Below, piece after piece: positions 1 to 11,890 of a stretch of 64,000 bases of DNA. Source of the DNA: Nephrocerus scutellatus (lineage: Eukaryota; Arthropoda; Insecta; Diptera; Pipunculidae). A program made the position numbers and the translations under genes. The stretch covers positions 68,591,536 to 68,655,535 of the forward strand of contig OX352764.1 in the NCBI GenBank assembly GCA_947095585.1, given 5' to 3'. The notes under the pieces were generated by a model. It was not told where the DNA came from. It saw nothing but the letters and a program-made list of their open reading frames with translations, and searched no databases. Position 1 is the stretch's first letter; every line of letters begins with the position of its first letter.

Positions 1-379
1 CTGAGGCCCGAGGGTGACCATGTAAATTAAAATTTTACTGTAATATCTCTAATAGAAGATACATATGTGTTTAGTATATGTATCTCCTATGTATGAGGGG
101 TACCCTTGTAAATAAAAATCCCTGAGGCCTGAGGCTCGAGGGGCGCCGATGTACTTTTTTTAAAAATTAACTAGATTTTCTAAAAATTTTAAATACATAT
201 GTATCACTGATAGACAACGTTTTTTGTAAATCTTTTGGAGTGATCGGTCCCTGTGTCTCGGGCCTCAGTAACCATGTAAATTTTCTAAAATTTAGCCCGA
301 TTTTATTCAAACTTTAATAACATATGTATCTCCTATTAGAGAATTTACATGAAAAATTTTAATTTTTATGGGTTGTTTT
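1..379 (+). mobile_element. Helentron-like element, 3' part (cut by window start)
   Basis: The stretch has three diverged copies of the family's internal unit (cccgatttt, then acatatgtatctcc, then a G/C-rich gaggcc block) and ends in the family 3' terminus: TAGAGAATTTACATG near 338-352, then an A/T-rich tail and gggttgtttt. The same terminus recurs at 5172, 13218, 47810 and 59292. The 5' end lies outside the window. Abutting retrotransposon sequence starts at once after the T-rich tail, which suggests insertion into that retrotransposon. Confidence 0.75.
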
Positions 380-1904
380 CTTACTCCCTAACTTCAGCGA
401 TCGAGATGTCACTGCCGCATAATTGGAGACTCATCAAGGAACCTTTTGGCTGGCGTCGGCTTATCTTGCACACGACCACGTGGGATCACTCCCTGGTGAC
501 AACCTGTAGAGTCCTGTCTACAGATCAGCATGCGTATTGTTAAGGATAGTCTGTAGAAACAGCTCTGCACACACTGGTACGTTCAATTGAACATTCCCTT
601 CAACTCAAGGAGTACACAATGGTGTTATTTCTAGACATTAAAGGCGCTTTTAACAACATCCACACATCTGCGATTACAGATGCGCTGTCGACTTTGAGGG
701 TGGACGACTTGGTTGGCGAATTGATTAATCTTCTGCTTATAAGTAGGATTATTAATTCAAAGTTTGGCGTGTCGTCTGCCAGAAGATCTGCCTGCAAAGG
801 AACCCCACAAGGTGGAGTCCTGTCCCCCCTTCTATGGAACTTGGTGGTAAATGAACTGCTGGTATGCCTAAGAGGTTAGGGCTGCAGAGTAATCGCTTAT
901 GCGGATGACGTTGCTATTGCCGTCTCAGGAAATTATCCGAATACCTTAAAGGAACTCCTGCAAAATGCTCTCAAGAAGCTAAATTGCTGGGCAGATCGCT
1001 GTGGTTTAGGGGTAAATACTCACAAAACTGAGTTTGTCCTATTCACCAGGAAATATAAAGTTCCACTTATTAACCCTCCTTCTATAAAAGGTATAAGCTT
1101 AACATTCTGTGATAGAGCAAGGTATTTGGGTCTTATTTTGGACAGAAAGCTGAGCATGAAACCTAACACACAAGAGGTTGTAAAGCCACATTGGCATGAA
1201 AAAAAGGCATTGGTAGCAGATGGGGTCTTCAACCCCATATAACCCATTGGCTATATACAGCGGTAGAAAGTCCTACTCTTCTATACGGTGTGACTTATGG
1301 TGGTCTGCCTTAAATAAGAAAGTATACTTTGACAAATTAAGCAAAGTCCAAAAATCAGCTGGTCTATGTACGAGCGGACCACATAGTACAACGCCCTCTG
1401 CCGCATTGGACATTCTGTTCGACTTTACACCACTCGACATCGACAGACGGGTATAAAACGGAGTCGGCGGAGGTGTTTTCTCAAAAAAGCTAAATCTTAT
1501 CATCTCTTTCCGTCTCCCAAATCACTGTAGTGTTTTCCAGGCTGAAATTATGGCGATCAGTGAAGCCTTGTATTGGCTGAAGAGAAACGTCATATCCGCT
1601 AGGGATATCCGTATATTAAAAAAATCCGTATATAGTTTCTGCAGAAGCTGCATAGATGAGGAGAATGAGGAGACCATCGTCCACCTTCTCTGTGCTTGTC
1701 CAGCTCTCTTTCAAAAGCGTAATCTCCATATGGGATCTTTCTTCTAATGATCTCATCAACATTGACGCTTCATACGAAACTCTAATTGGTTCATCGAGAA
1801 GGTGGAAGGAACATTTTTCTTGAACCGTGTGGTATCACAATGAATCATTGTTGGTCTAAGTGTGTCGGTTTCAATGACAGCCACCTTAACCTAACCTAAC
1901 CTAA
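380..1904 (+). pseudogene. LOA/R1-like non-LTR retrotransposon remnant (EN-RT-RNase H)
   Basis: This is a degenerate second ORF of an RNase H-type non-LTR retrotransposon. Bases 385-500 resemble the C-terminal half of an APE-type endonuclease (SDRDVTAA, WLASAYLAHD). After an internal deletion, reverse transcriptase follows: FLDIKGAFNNI at 640-672, GTPQGGVLSPLLWNLV at 799-846, then a stop at 877-879 and the catalytic AYADDVAIAV at 896-925 in the same region. Near 1635-1715 a cysteine/histidine block (CRSC...HLLCACPAL) matches the C-terminal tail of such elements. The 3' end is a CCTAACC repeat ending at 1904. Frameshifts and stops show it is dead. The domain order and motif wording resemble the element at 31656-36500, but the two are clearly diverged. 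Clade assignment (LOA versus other RNase H-bearing clades) is inference. Confidence 0.8.
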
Positions 1905-3189
1905 ATGTGGTTTTAGTCCGTAATGACTTACTAACCTACTTTATATAAACTGAATCAGTCTTGGGAGACGAAATTCTATATCCTCCTAAAAGACACGGAT
2001 AACAGCAGAGACATTCTCTGTGAGTATTTTGCTTCTCTTGAACTTAAAAACTGATACATTATAGGATAAATTTAATTTCTTTGAGCAATTGTACGTACCA
2101 TGTTTTTATTGAAAAAGGTAAAAATACCATTGTAGAATTCAAATTACATTAAAAGAATTCTAGATGCAAAGATTTTTTTAGATCTATTTTTAAATCCGAT
2201 TGCCAATCAACACAATTAATACAAAATACAGCATAACAAAAGAGTCTGGCATAGTAGTTGCGTCTTTTTTCTAGAAAAGGAAGAATCTTATGAAACTATA
2301 GATCGATTTTAAACCGGTAACTGCTGCTACCTCCATATCATGTTGAACACATTCTATGCCGGAAGTCGTTATTGATTACGTTTAACCAAGCAATGAGCGT
2401 TTATTGATGGACGGACGGACAGATATAATTCAGCTGAATTAAATTTCCTTAATACAATTTGGCAACCTAATACAAATATATTTATATTATTTAACACAAA
2501 TACAAATAGTTGTAGGTATGATATGTTGGCATAGTTCTACATGAATGTTTTAAAATCAAATACTTCATTCATTTTCACTAAAGCATAGTGTGTACTAAAT
2601 TAAAACAATTTTAAGTCCCACGAAAATGATCTTATGGCAGGACAACCGCTAAATTTTGGTTAAAAGAAAAGTACTACTCTGAAGGAGGTACTTAAATATA
2701 CAAATTACATCGAAAATTATGAGTGCAGATAACTACATAATATTAACGCTGATGGTACTTTTGAAAGCAAGTTCTTTGCTTGAATTTCTGTTGAGTGTTA
2801 GTACTGCCATATTCATTAAAAATCTAAAGTACGAAAGAAACCCCATCTCCAAAAACAATTCGGTACAACAGCACGCAAGTGTGCTAAAAAGTGGCGAAAA
2901 GAGGATAATTAACTTTATTTGTTGGCTGAGATAATTAAAGTTTATGACTTGAATTATTTATTATTGTAATTTAACTTTATATTCCTGATCAAATTAGCAA
3001 CAAAGATGTTAATAAATTATTACATAGAAACCTCATTATCCTACTGAGAATTTGTTTCTTGTTGGTTAATTTTCTCTTTTTTCTCTTTTGAAAATTGTGT
3101 TTTCCTTATCGATAAATTAAACGAACTCAAATCGAAGCAGCGAACAGAGTCACAATTTATAACTTATATTATTAAATAATATAATAATA
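1905..3189. other. A+T-rich stretch without a recognised gene
   Basis: No domain, RNA gene or repeat family seen elsewhere in the window is recognised. The longest open frame (2719-2934, plus, 71 codons) has a hydrophobic N-terminal half but no homology I can name, and may be chance. Confidence 0.5.
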
Positions 3190-4229
3190 TAACTTAGTGC
3201 CTTTGTATGCCCAGACGAGGAGTCACGTTTTATGTCAATTCCGCTATTGTTCCAATCATGAATTAAATTTCATATAGCTCAAAGTGAAGGTACAAAAGGC
3301 ACAAAGTAAAAAGCCCAAACTTGGACAGTAATTGAAATCATAACGAGTTTGAAGCACTGTCTGATTCAATATCAAGAATTGTTACACAATATCCTTACAT
3401 TGAAATCGTTATTGCGGACGATTTAATGTAAACAATTATGAGTGGCTTCGCCATTCTAGCCAGACAACACCCGAAGGAAGATGTGGTGAGATAGTCGCTG
3501 AGATAAATAACCTTACTCAGCTTTTAAATGAGCCTACAAGCCTATATCCGAAACCATTGACTTGTTCCATACCTCCCATCTTGATAAATACTGAGTCAAT
3601 GTTTTATCGCCTTTAGGCTCATCAGACCACTGTGATTGTTTACCGTTAATAAACCACGCTCTTAAAGAAAAACTAAACTCACAAAAAAGTATGGAAATAC
3701 GAGAAAGCCAAATGCGACGTCGTTAACAACTTCTTTATGAGTATTAACTGCTCGCTTTTGTTTCGCAGCGTTGATCGCGATTGCAATAGGGACGAAGCCG
3801 CTGATGCGATCAAAATATTATACCTATTGGTATCAAGCACTTTATCTCTTTAAGGAATATCAATCTGCCCAAAAAATGGATAGTTCGATTCAAGCTGTCT
3901 TCTAGGATTATAGAGATTTTACAAAGTAAATCCTACTGAAAAACCCGAATAAATTTTAACCGAGTCAGAAATTATTGCTATTCTCACCTTCGGCGGGTCG
4001 AATTCGCCTCTGAACAAGATCAATCTGTTTGCCGTGCATTTTGCAGCCAGCATCACGCTTCCAGATAAAGCTTTGTTGCCCCCTGTACCATCGAGTAGTG
4101 AACACTCTATAGGAGAGATCTACATTCTTACTCGTGCAGTTGCTCTCAATACATACAAATCCGCTTGGTCAGATGGTATTTTCCATAACTGCTGGCGTTC
4201 CCCAGGGCTCTGTTTCTTTTCATTTTTAT
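3190..4229 (+). pseudogene. CR1-like retrotransposon copy A, 5' part of ORF2
   Basis: The stretch aligns by eye, base by base, with the longer copy at about 23340-25160, though with many substitutions and indels. Endonuclease wording survives in decayed form, for example the GDFN region near 3415-3430 and the region before SSDHC near 3620-3640. The link between endonuclease and reverse transcriptase is heavily deleted. The copy breaks off inside a T-run within the reverse transcriptase region just after the GVPQGS block, exactly where a Helentron-like element has inserted, and resumes at 5173. No open frame of useful length remains. Confidence 0.8.
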
Positions 4230-5172
4230 AATTCTCCATATTAACATCGCGTGCACGTGGCTGGCCAGATATCTGATACATTTTTAACTCACTTCCCATA
4301 GCCCGATTTTATTGAACATGTTTATTTCCGGTGACAATACTTTCTATTAAAATTTGATACCCCTCGGACCTCGGGTCGTGCGGCGGCCCCATACATTTTT
4401 TAAAAAAAAATTGACCCGATTTTCTTCAAATTGTTGCACATGTGTACCCCCGATGGACAACATTTTTTGTAAAAATTTTGGATACCCCGGCCCCGGGGTC
4501 GTGGGGCCCCAATTTTTTTTTTAAAAATTAACCCGATTTTCTTCAAGTTTTGTGTACGTGTGTATCTCCACTTTTTGTAAAAATTTTGGAGACTCATAAG
4601 GCCCCAACAATTTTTAAAAAAAATTAACCCGAATTTTTTCAAATTGTATGCACGCTGTTATCCCCGATGGCCCCAACAAATTTTTAAAAAAAATGGACAA
4701 AACTTTTTGTAGAAATTTTACAGATTCCCCACGACTCATACAAATTTAAAATAAAAATTAACCCGATTTTGGTAAAATTTTATACACATGTGTATCTCCG
4801 ATAGACAAAACTTTTTGGAAAATTTCTAAGGCCTGAGGGGTGCCCGTGTAAATTTTTTAAAAATTAGCCCGATTTTCTTCAAATTTTAATCATATATTTA
4901 TCCCAATGGACAAAAGTTTTTGTAAATTTTTTGGAGCCCTGAGGGCCAGCGGCGGGACCATACATTTTTTTTGAAAACTTAGCCCGATTTACTTTAAATT
5001 TTAAACATATGTGTATCTCAGATAGACCGAACTTTTTGTAAAAATTTTTGAGTTTTTGATTTTAATTATTTTCCCATAAAAATTTTTTTTACACATGTAA
5101 TATAATATTATTTTTTTTTTTCAAATTACCCCGGTTCAAAATTTGCACACATATTTTTATGGGTTGTTTTTT
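4230..5172 (+). mobile_element. Helentron-like element inserted in CR1-like copy A
   Basis: The 5' end reads aattctccatattaac, a variant of the family terminus, followed by the ctggcc block and the 'acccacttcc...aagcccgatttt' block. At least six diverged tandem units follow, each with a TACACATGTGTATCTCCGA-like core and a G/C-rich gaggcctcggg-like block. The 3' end has the family's A/T-rich tail and gggttgtttttt. The uninterrupted host sequence near 25155-25170 (catttttattaatgatctc) defines both borders: the element sits in the T-run, without an obvious target duplication. It encodes nothing. Confidence 0.85.
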
Positions 5173-5940
5173 TATTAATTATCTCTTATCCATTACTTCT
5201 AATCACGTCCCTCCTCTTCTCACGTAGAACTCAAGCAACTATTTATACAAATTTACATTTAAGCAGTATAAATTTTGGTTAATAAAATGGGGAGAAAACA
5301 ATCGAGTAGAATTTAACGTTTTCAAAACCCAATGCTATGTCCTGTCTTCTAAGCGAATCGTAAATTCACTGCCATTATCCATGAAATGCATTTGCTCGAT
5401 GCAACTGAAAAACTTACATCTGTATGTACGACAAGCTTGGTTGGAATGAACACATATTCTCCGTCGCTAAATATGCTACGAAATATTTAGGTTTCCTATT
5501 ACAATGCAAGAGATATTTCACTTCCTCTGAGCTGGCTACTATCCGCAACGCGTTTATTCACCCCAAACTTGAATAAAATTATCACATCTAGTCAGGTGCG
5601 TCTAAGACCACCTTGCAGCTGCTAGTTGGAATACAAAAGCGATCGTTAAAACTTATTGCTGACGAAAACATTGCGAGATCAATTGATTCGCTTGAACACC
5701 GCAGAAATATCTCTCGCTTGTCACTGTTTTATCGCTTCTTCCACCAGCGGTGGTCACGAAAAATAGCCAGTTGCACCTCCTCCCTCCCTTGAATTTAAGC
5801 GCAATACCCGTGGCGCTTAAATGCTCTTCACTTTACCCTCAAACTCATTTTCCACATCGCTATGATCCACAGGCATTTAAAACACAAGACATAGATAGAT
5901 AAGGCCGCGAGTCCCTTTACGCGTACGAATATCAAAGAAA
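5173..5940 (+). pseudogene. CR1-like retrotransposon copy A, 3' part of ORF2
   Basis: This continues the copy interrupted at 4230. It matches the 25160-26110 stretch (C-terminal reverse transcriptase: thumb and the region ending in the HRRN..LSLFYRFF block) with many stops and indels. The 3' end near 5900-5935 keeps the family signature 'gcgagtccctttacgcgtacgaat', comparable to the end of copy B at 26100-26125. No poly(A) remains. Confidence 0.75.
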
Positions 5941-6229
5941 GAAGTCAGAAGCAGACTTGACAAAGTTTCAGCTTAATGTTTGAGTCATCATGAGTAGCGT
6001 AAGATTTATTATTTTCCATAATGCGTGTATTATTTAAAATTTGTAATGCAGCCAGTTACATGCCAGTTATTATGTTATATGCATTAGTATAGTTATTTTT
6101 TAAATATTAAATGGCACTGCAGTAAACCTTAACTAAACTATCGCACAACAGCATTAAAATTCATCACTTATTTCAATTGTTGGAGCTATGAGTATGAGTT
6201 CTTAGCGTTGCCCGGCCAGAAAAATTATG
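5941..6229. other. Short spacer without recognised features
   Basis: A+T-rich sequence between the end of a CR1-like copy and a satellite-like block. Nothing else is recognised. Confidence 0.4.
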
Positions 6230-6620
6230 GTTCTACTAAGTTTATATTATTTTTACATATCCCCTTCCCACCCCCGCCACAAGTGTATTAGCGTCACTAT
6301 TCATTTCCGCGACTATGTATTCGACAGTAATTTCGACCATGTCATGTGTTATCCCCTTTCCGAACCCATCCAAGGCTCTAGAGTCACTATTCATCTTAGC
6401 GGCAAAAAAAAATAAGGATCATGTCATATGTCACCCACTTTCACCCCCACCCCTACCGGTGGTGATGGTGTCTTACCGTCACTATTCTTCTGAGCCAAGG
6501 ATTCAACACTATTGTCGGTTATGTCATTTGTCACCTCCTTCCTCCACCAAGCTAGGGGTGCTAGAGTCTACTACTGTCAATTTTCATCTCAGCGACACCG
6601 AAAACGATGGATTCATCACT
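6230..6620 (+). repeat. Diverged satellite-like block (~105-bp family), locus 1
   Basis: Roughly three or four diverged units each carry a variant of 'gtcactattcatctcagcgac' and a pyrimidine-rich ccccc stretch. The same wording is far clearer at 11390-11830 and 19041-19650. Frames open through it (6227-6728) are incidental to low stop density. Confidence 0.55.
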
Positions 6621-8165
6621 AATTCAACGTCAAACACTTATTGGAAAGTGTGTATGGTTCACTCTACATGCTCATTCGTTCATACGGACATAAATTCTAT
6701 AATAATGTTATGTAGAATCGGTAATTAAGTGGTTTATGTTTTGGACACTTTGCTTTATTATGTTTTCTGGTTTGAATACAGTTCTGTTTTAACGGGTGAT
6801 ACCGTCCGCTGATTTACGTATTTAATTAATATTTGTTCATGAATATTTAATTTGACCAAATCAAACAATTCGTTATCATGATTTTATTTGGAAAGCATTT
6901 TTGTTTTCACATTAATGCTCGTAATTAAAATTGTTTGATTTATTAAGCATAGCGAATGGCGGTAAGATCTTCTTGCTGATGTTTTAAAAAGGTAGATTTA
7001 TTATACATATACACAATTAAGTGCAATAACTTATTTGTGTCATGATACATTTGAAAGCGTTTTGTGTGCGTTTTTTTTTATGTTCAAACACAAAACAAGT
7101 GCTTGTCTTCAGTATGAATTTCCAACTCTAACTGTATACAGTTTTTAAATTTTTTTAATATTTAAATAAATACATAATATCTCGGAACAATCTACTTTTA
7201 ATAACTTTTTTATGACTGCTGCATTCATGTTTATGTTCATTCTTTTACTTGGTGATTGCAAGAAATTCATATCGTAGGAAAAAGTTCAACAATATGAAAT
7301 TATTACACTTATGTAAGAATATTTTCTTTTGAAGAAAAGAAGAGAATTTGAAATTTTACGAATTGTTTTGTGTATATTTTGAGGCAAAAAAATGACTTTT
7401 CATTTATTTGGAAAAAAAAATGTTTGCATGCATCTAAAATATAATGTCAAAATTTGCAGGATTGAATGATATGTTTCTAAATTTATGTACGTGTAATGTG
7501 CTGTACCAAAAAAATAATAGGTCAGAATCTTTCTCACTTTATTAAACCGCAGTTCTCGGTATCAATGTCTTATCAAACAAGGTCAACAAATAGGCGTGGG
7601 CATAAAAATTGGTCTAATTATGAAAGTATGAAAGTATAATAAGGAATATATTGGATTTTGCGCGTAAATATTTATCAACCCGTGAATTATCTGAAAGCTT
7701 CAATCAGCATAGAAGTCGACTCAAGTGATGTAAAGCAATGTGATCTTCTTCTATGAGCCAAATTTTATTTGCATTCCATAGCTGAAGGAAGTCTTGTACG
7801 AAGGAACCAAAAGAGAGATTCGAAGGTGCCTCCAAAAACTAAAGGCGTCATGTTAAGGGAATGTTTTTATCTGAAGGAAAAATGTAGAGTGTGCATATTT
7901 AGCTCCGACCGATTTATTTTTATTTTAGATAAAGATAGAAAAATTTATACATTTAGAATTCGCTACATTATTCAAAAACAATAATTTCGTAGGGTGTGGT
8001 TTGAGTCCAAAATTATACACGTCAGAATTCGAGAGTGTTTTTGAATGATGAAGCGAATTCGCGAGAATAATATTAGCCTATCTCAATCCAATCCAAAATG
8101 TTTAGTCAAATATGTACGTTAGGGTGTCCTTTATATGAAAAAAAAATGCATAGCCTCTAGATTCG
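6621..8165. other. A+T-rich stretch without a recognised gene
   Basis: No known domain or repeat is recognised. A 71-codon plus-strand frame at 7769-7984 is rich in basic and aromatic residues, but shows no motif and is not supported as a gene. Confidence 0.45.
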
Positions 8166-8785
8166 TTAAAATCTTGCATTAATTTGACAGCCTCTGACAA
8201 AATCTGAGCCTTTATCACTGTTTAAGTTGGCAATCATTTTCATCTTATTTTGGTTATCAACTTCATCATCAAAAAGTGATAGAATGACTGTCTCTTCACA
8301 TAAATACCACAAGTGATGGCTGAACTTACTTATAGAAGTTTTAGAAACTGTTGCGTCAAATTTTTCGTACTCTTTTAACGCCTTCAAGAAGCACAAAACT
8401 TGGTACGGTGGTTTAGTCGTCACTATGCATTCGAGCCAAGGTTTAACATACAATGTGACGATAAATAAGCAAACATCTTGTAGGGCCTTTTTGTCCTTCG
8501 CAATCATTCTGAATTGTGACTGAAGCAAACAAACAAGACGCCCTCCATCGTGCCCGATGCATAGCTCCTCCAAAAAACACTACGCATAGTTCAACCAATT
8601 TGCGGTAATCGTTTCGTATTGTGGTCACACCTCAGTTTTTTACTTATACTAGCGAGTGAATCTAGGTAAAATATTTTGGCCAAATTAAAACCGATGTATC
8701 CTTTTAAACGACGTAAAGATAAGATTGGAGTTATAACACACAATCTCTCAAGCGTAAGAGGTGGGTAGTTTAAAAATATCGTCAT
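8166..8785 (-). pseudogene. Fragment of an unnamed mobile-element-type ORF (HLWYL...FDD.V family)
   Basis: Read on the minus strand, three overlapping frames together look like the C-terminal half of one protein. The upstream frame has YRKLVELCVVFFGG followed by MHRARW. The downstream frame (from 8573) has QFRMIAKDKKALQDVCLF, a Trp-containing helix (VKPWLE), then HLWYLCEETVILSLFDDEV near residues 87-105. From memory this order of motifs recurs in uncharacterised, highly repeated arthropod and cnidarian proteins that I take to be transposon-encoded; I cannot name the element class. The break between frames near 8570, a gap before MHRARW, and no start in context make it a pseudogene. The function is unknown. 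Confidence 0.5.
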
Positions 8786-9651
8786 TCTCTTATGTCATGA
8801 ATGTTTCCAATAATAAACATTATCGTTATATCTACAGCAGATTTTGAAGATGCCAATGAAAGTAGAACACATAGATTCCAGTTGAACGGATGAGGAGGAG
8901 GAGGATGAGGAGGTTGGGTAATTATGAGTTATGATATGATTTGCTGCATTGTAGGATTTTAAGCATTTACGTAAAACAACAGTTTTACATTTTTAGATGC
9001 AAGGATAGATAGATTTTCCTACAATCTAGTCGATACACAAAGTAGCATCAAAACGTTCAATGTCTTCTATTCATTATTCTGATTAAAAATTGACAACTGA
9101 TTGACAAAATCGCTAAAATTATTTGGCTAAGCAAAATATTAATATGCATGAAGTAAAAAAAAGTACTTAAATATTTATTATTTGTTATTATTTTTATTAC
9201 CTTTATTTCTAGAAATACATCTTTATAATAAGATAGTAAAGCGGAGCTTCTTAGTTCGCAATATGGATAGTTGTAATTCACAGTCTAAAATCTTAATTAA
9301 GTGTTATTACCGAAAAAGCCAGTGTTGTATATTTTTCCTCCTAAAACTACTCCTAAATCTCAAACTTTAGTACAGAAAAAATAAGCATGGCTCCATATAA
9401 AGTTCTAATTAATGCACATAGAAATGATACTCTTTAAATATGTGTGTATGTAATAGTTAGACGCATTTTTTGGAAAGTTCCCAAAATGTAGGAGTTGGGC
9501 TGATAAAATAACGGTTTTTTTTTTTTTTTTGTGAAATATTTTGAATATGTCATTTTATTAAGAAACTCTACCTTAAAAACCAAAACAGAAAATTTATGTA
9601 ATTTGTGTAAGAAAATTACTTAGAATTTAATGAGAATATAATAAATTATAG
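8786..9651. other. A+T-rich stretch with a short GAG microsatellite
   Basis: A purine run of (gag/gatgag) units lies at about 8887-8925. The rest is A+T-rich and shows no recognised gene or repeat. Confidence 0.5.
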
Positions 9652-9652
9652 T

Positions 9653-9735
9653 AGGCTCCGTTGCTCAGTGGTAAGTGCATGGATTTCTGAGCGGGGAGTT
9701 CGTACTTCGAATCCCAGAAAGATATTTTATGTATT
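9653..9735 (+). mobile_element. tRNA-derived SINE head, plus orientation
   Basis: An A-box-like gctcagtggt and a B-box-like cttcgaatccc are spaced as in a tRNA gene, but the acceptor ends do not pair and no CCA-type tRNA fold is complete. It matches the heads of the SINEs at 59788, 60761 and, in reverse, at 10018. It is followed by unrelated A+T-rich sequence, so the body seems truncated. Confidence 0.6.
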
Positions 9736-9799
9736 AATGTTAAACTGCGCTATAATTTATTTTAATAATCGCTTCTCGCGATCATTTGTGTTGTGCATG

Positions 9800-10018
9800 T
9801 ATATTTTTGCACACAAATGGAAGGGACCTATACAATTTAATGCCGTATCCGAATGGCGAATTGAGAAGCTTTTCGTGGCAAGTTATTACTCTCGTATGTT
9901 TGTCAGACATTCGCGTTGGGACCGTGAACGATACTTTTGGTGTTTCTGGGATTCGAATCAGGAATCTCCAGCTCAGAAGTTTATCGTCTTATCTACTGAG
10001 CCATAGTGCCGCCGTCAC
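9800..10018 (-). mobile_element. tRNA-derived SINE, minus orientation
   Basis: Read in reverse it starts with a tRNA-like head (gctcagtagataaga ... gattcgaatccc), then the family body: a block like 'caccaaaagtatcgttcacggtccc', 'tctgacaaac', and 'aagcttctcaattcgcc', and ends 'aaattgtataggtcccttcc'. The same blocks occur in the same order at 59788-60045. Together with the head at 9653 it forms an inverted pair about 65 bp apart. The overlapping plus-strand frames at 9668-10043 are shadows of this SINE. Confidence 0.7.
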
Positions 10019-10041
10019 ATGGATAGTTGTCATTTTGTATT

Positions 10042-10565
10042 AAATTCTCTATATTAACTTCGCGTGCCTGTGGCTGACTGGCTGCCGGACTGGCACACCA
10101 AATCTTGTAATCAATATTTAACCCACTTCATAAAGCCCGATTTTATTGAAACTTTGCACACATATGTATTTCCCATGACAACACTTTCTGTTATATTACT
10201 TTCTATTTTATTAAAGGGCCCCTCGGGCCTTGGGGTCGGGGGGCTCCCATACAAATATTTAACAAAATGTACCCGCTTTTCTTCAAATCTTATACGCATG
10301 TGTATCTCCGATGGACAACACTTTTTGTAAAAATTTGGAAGTGATCGGGCTCCGGGGTCGGTGGTGGGGGGGCACACATACAAATTTTATAAAAACGTGC
10401 ACGTGTATCTCCGATGAACAACACTTCTTGTAAAAATTTTGGCTTGATCAGACCCCGGTGTCGGAAGGCCCCATTAAAATTTTAAAAAAATTTATTGATC
10501 AGGATAAGGGGGCTCCCAAATCTGTTTTAACCGATTTTATTCAAACTTTGCACATTGTGTATCAA
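10042..10565 (+). mobile_element. Helentron-like element, 5' end and core
   Basis: It starts with the family 5' terminus aaattctctatattaac followed by ttcgcgtgcctgtggctg, then 'acccacttcataaagcccg' and several core units with TACGCATGTGTATCTCCGA and the G/C block 'cggggtcgg...ggctccc'. The usual 3' terminus is not visible; the family signal fades near 10565. It is non-coding. Confidence 0.8.
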
Positions 10566-10739
10566 TTAGATTCAATCAATTTTAATCCCAATCTTCTATT
10601 AGGCAGGGGTAGATAAAAGAATGATAACTATCTATAAGGTAAAATTACAGTTCTTACTAACAAAGTTTATTTTAAAAAATATATTTCAAATTATAGCTAG
10701 AGTATTCATATTATAAAATAAAATTAAATAAACATACAT

Positions 10740-11345
10740 AAAATTAATTTAAAACAAAACTTGGTTGTATACATGTTTTTAGTTTTACCTTCAAGAGCAA
10801 GAATAAATAAATTCTTAGGTCAACCCAACCCAGAGCAAGCAAAATAAAGTTGTCCGCGGGAAAAAGATGGCGATCTCAAATCTATACTCCGCAGTACTTA
10901 ATGAACTGTCCGACTTATTGATCGTCATCGAAAACGCAAGTTTTAGTGGAAATTTCAATCTCTTAAATTTAAAAGGTAGATCCGTCGAAATGAGTGCTAT
11001 CCGTGGGATAAAAACTGTTTCACACTGTCCCTTTTCTGTCAAGATAGTCGCTTCAATTATATTGTCCGGCATCTCTTTTACGCAAAGTCTTGTGCCGTTG
11101 CAAAGTTTTGGCCCCGTAGATAATTAACTTCCTCATCAGTATCTACAACGGTATCGATACACTTATATTCAGTGACTATGCCCATTAACATGTCAAGTAT
11201 TTGATTGTTTATTTCGTGGGTGTCTCCATTTTTAGTAGCAAGAATTGCCCCTTCCCGCAACCGGTTCAAAATGTGATAGTTTTGAGGAATAACCGGATAA
11301 ATGGAATTTATTAGTTCTGCGGCAGATTTTAAAAATCGATGTCAA
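10740..11345 (-). pseudogene. Canonical Helitron helicase, C-terminal fragment
   Basis: Minus-strand translations match the last third of the Pif1-like superfamily 1 helicase of canonical Helitrons. They contain ELINSIYPVIPQNY, then REGAILATKN and EINNQILD, then EATILTEKG...VFIPRIALI, LPFKFKRLKFPLKLAFSMTINKS (helicase motif V/VI region) and a decayed FPRGQLYFACSGLG in place of the usual QLYVACSRVG. At least two frame changes occur (near 11100 and 10850). The ATP-binding part is not adjacent. It could belong to the same original element as 15606-18170, since strand and order agree. It encodes no active protein. Confidence 0.85.
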
Positions 11346-11389
11346 TTTAATATAACCATAAAACACGGCTACTAATCTACCTTTTAGAA

Positions 11390-11830
11390 TTAGAAGAAGG
11401 GGCGACAATGGCCTGACCCCCAAATTCGTTGACAAATGGTCGCCGAGTACCATTCTTAACACCACTAATCATCCCAGCGACCACGAAAACTATGGGATCG
11501 ATTCTAATATAGGTTACCCTACCCCCCTCCGGGAGACAACTTACCCATTGGCGTGTCATACCAACACTATTAATCTCAGTGGCCCCAAGAACTATTGAAT
11601 GGACACTAATATCGGTCATCCCCCTCAGATATCGACAACATCCCCCTGGAGCTTTCTTACCATCACCAATTAACTCAGGGACCCCGAAAACTATAGAATC
11701 GACACTAATAGTCGTCTAACCCACCTCAGTTATCAACCTCATCCCCCTAGAGCTGTCTTACCATCATCATTCAACTCAACGACCCAAAAGACCATAGAAT
11801 CGACACTAATATCGATCGCCCACAAATATA
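11390..11830 (+). repeat. Satellite-like tandem block (~105-bp family), locus 2
   Basis: About four diverged head-to-tail units share 'gaccccgaaaactatagaa', 'tcgacactaatatcggtc', a run of cytosines, 'atccccctagagctgtctt' and 'accatcaccattcaactca'. The spacing between successive 'actatagaatcg' motifs is roughly 100-115 bp. The same unit recurs at 19041-19650. Confidence 0.8.
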
Positions 11831-11890
11831 TAAATACAAAAATAAATTCTCTATTTTATATATATAGAAGATAGGAAATAGTACAATAAT

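Noticed and set aside
2719..2934. 71-codon ORF as a small membrane protein
   Set aside because: One hydrophobic stretch only, no homologue recognised, A+T-rich setting; chance is likely.
6227..6728. Overlapping 62- and 137-codon ORFs as genes
   Set aside because: They pass through satellite-like units; low stop density follows from C-rich repeat composition.
9668..10043. Plus-strand ORFs of 85-112 codons as genes
   Set aside because: They lie on the complement of a SINE and resemble the shadow frame of the SINE at 59781-59999.
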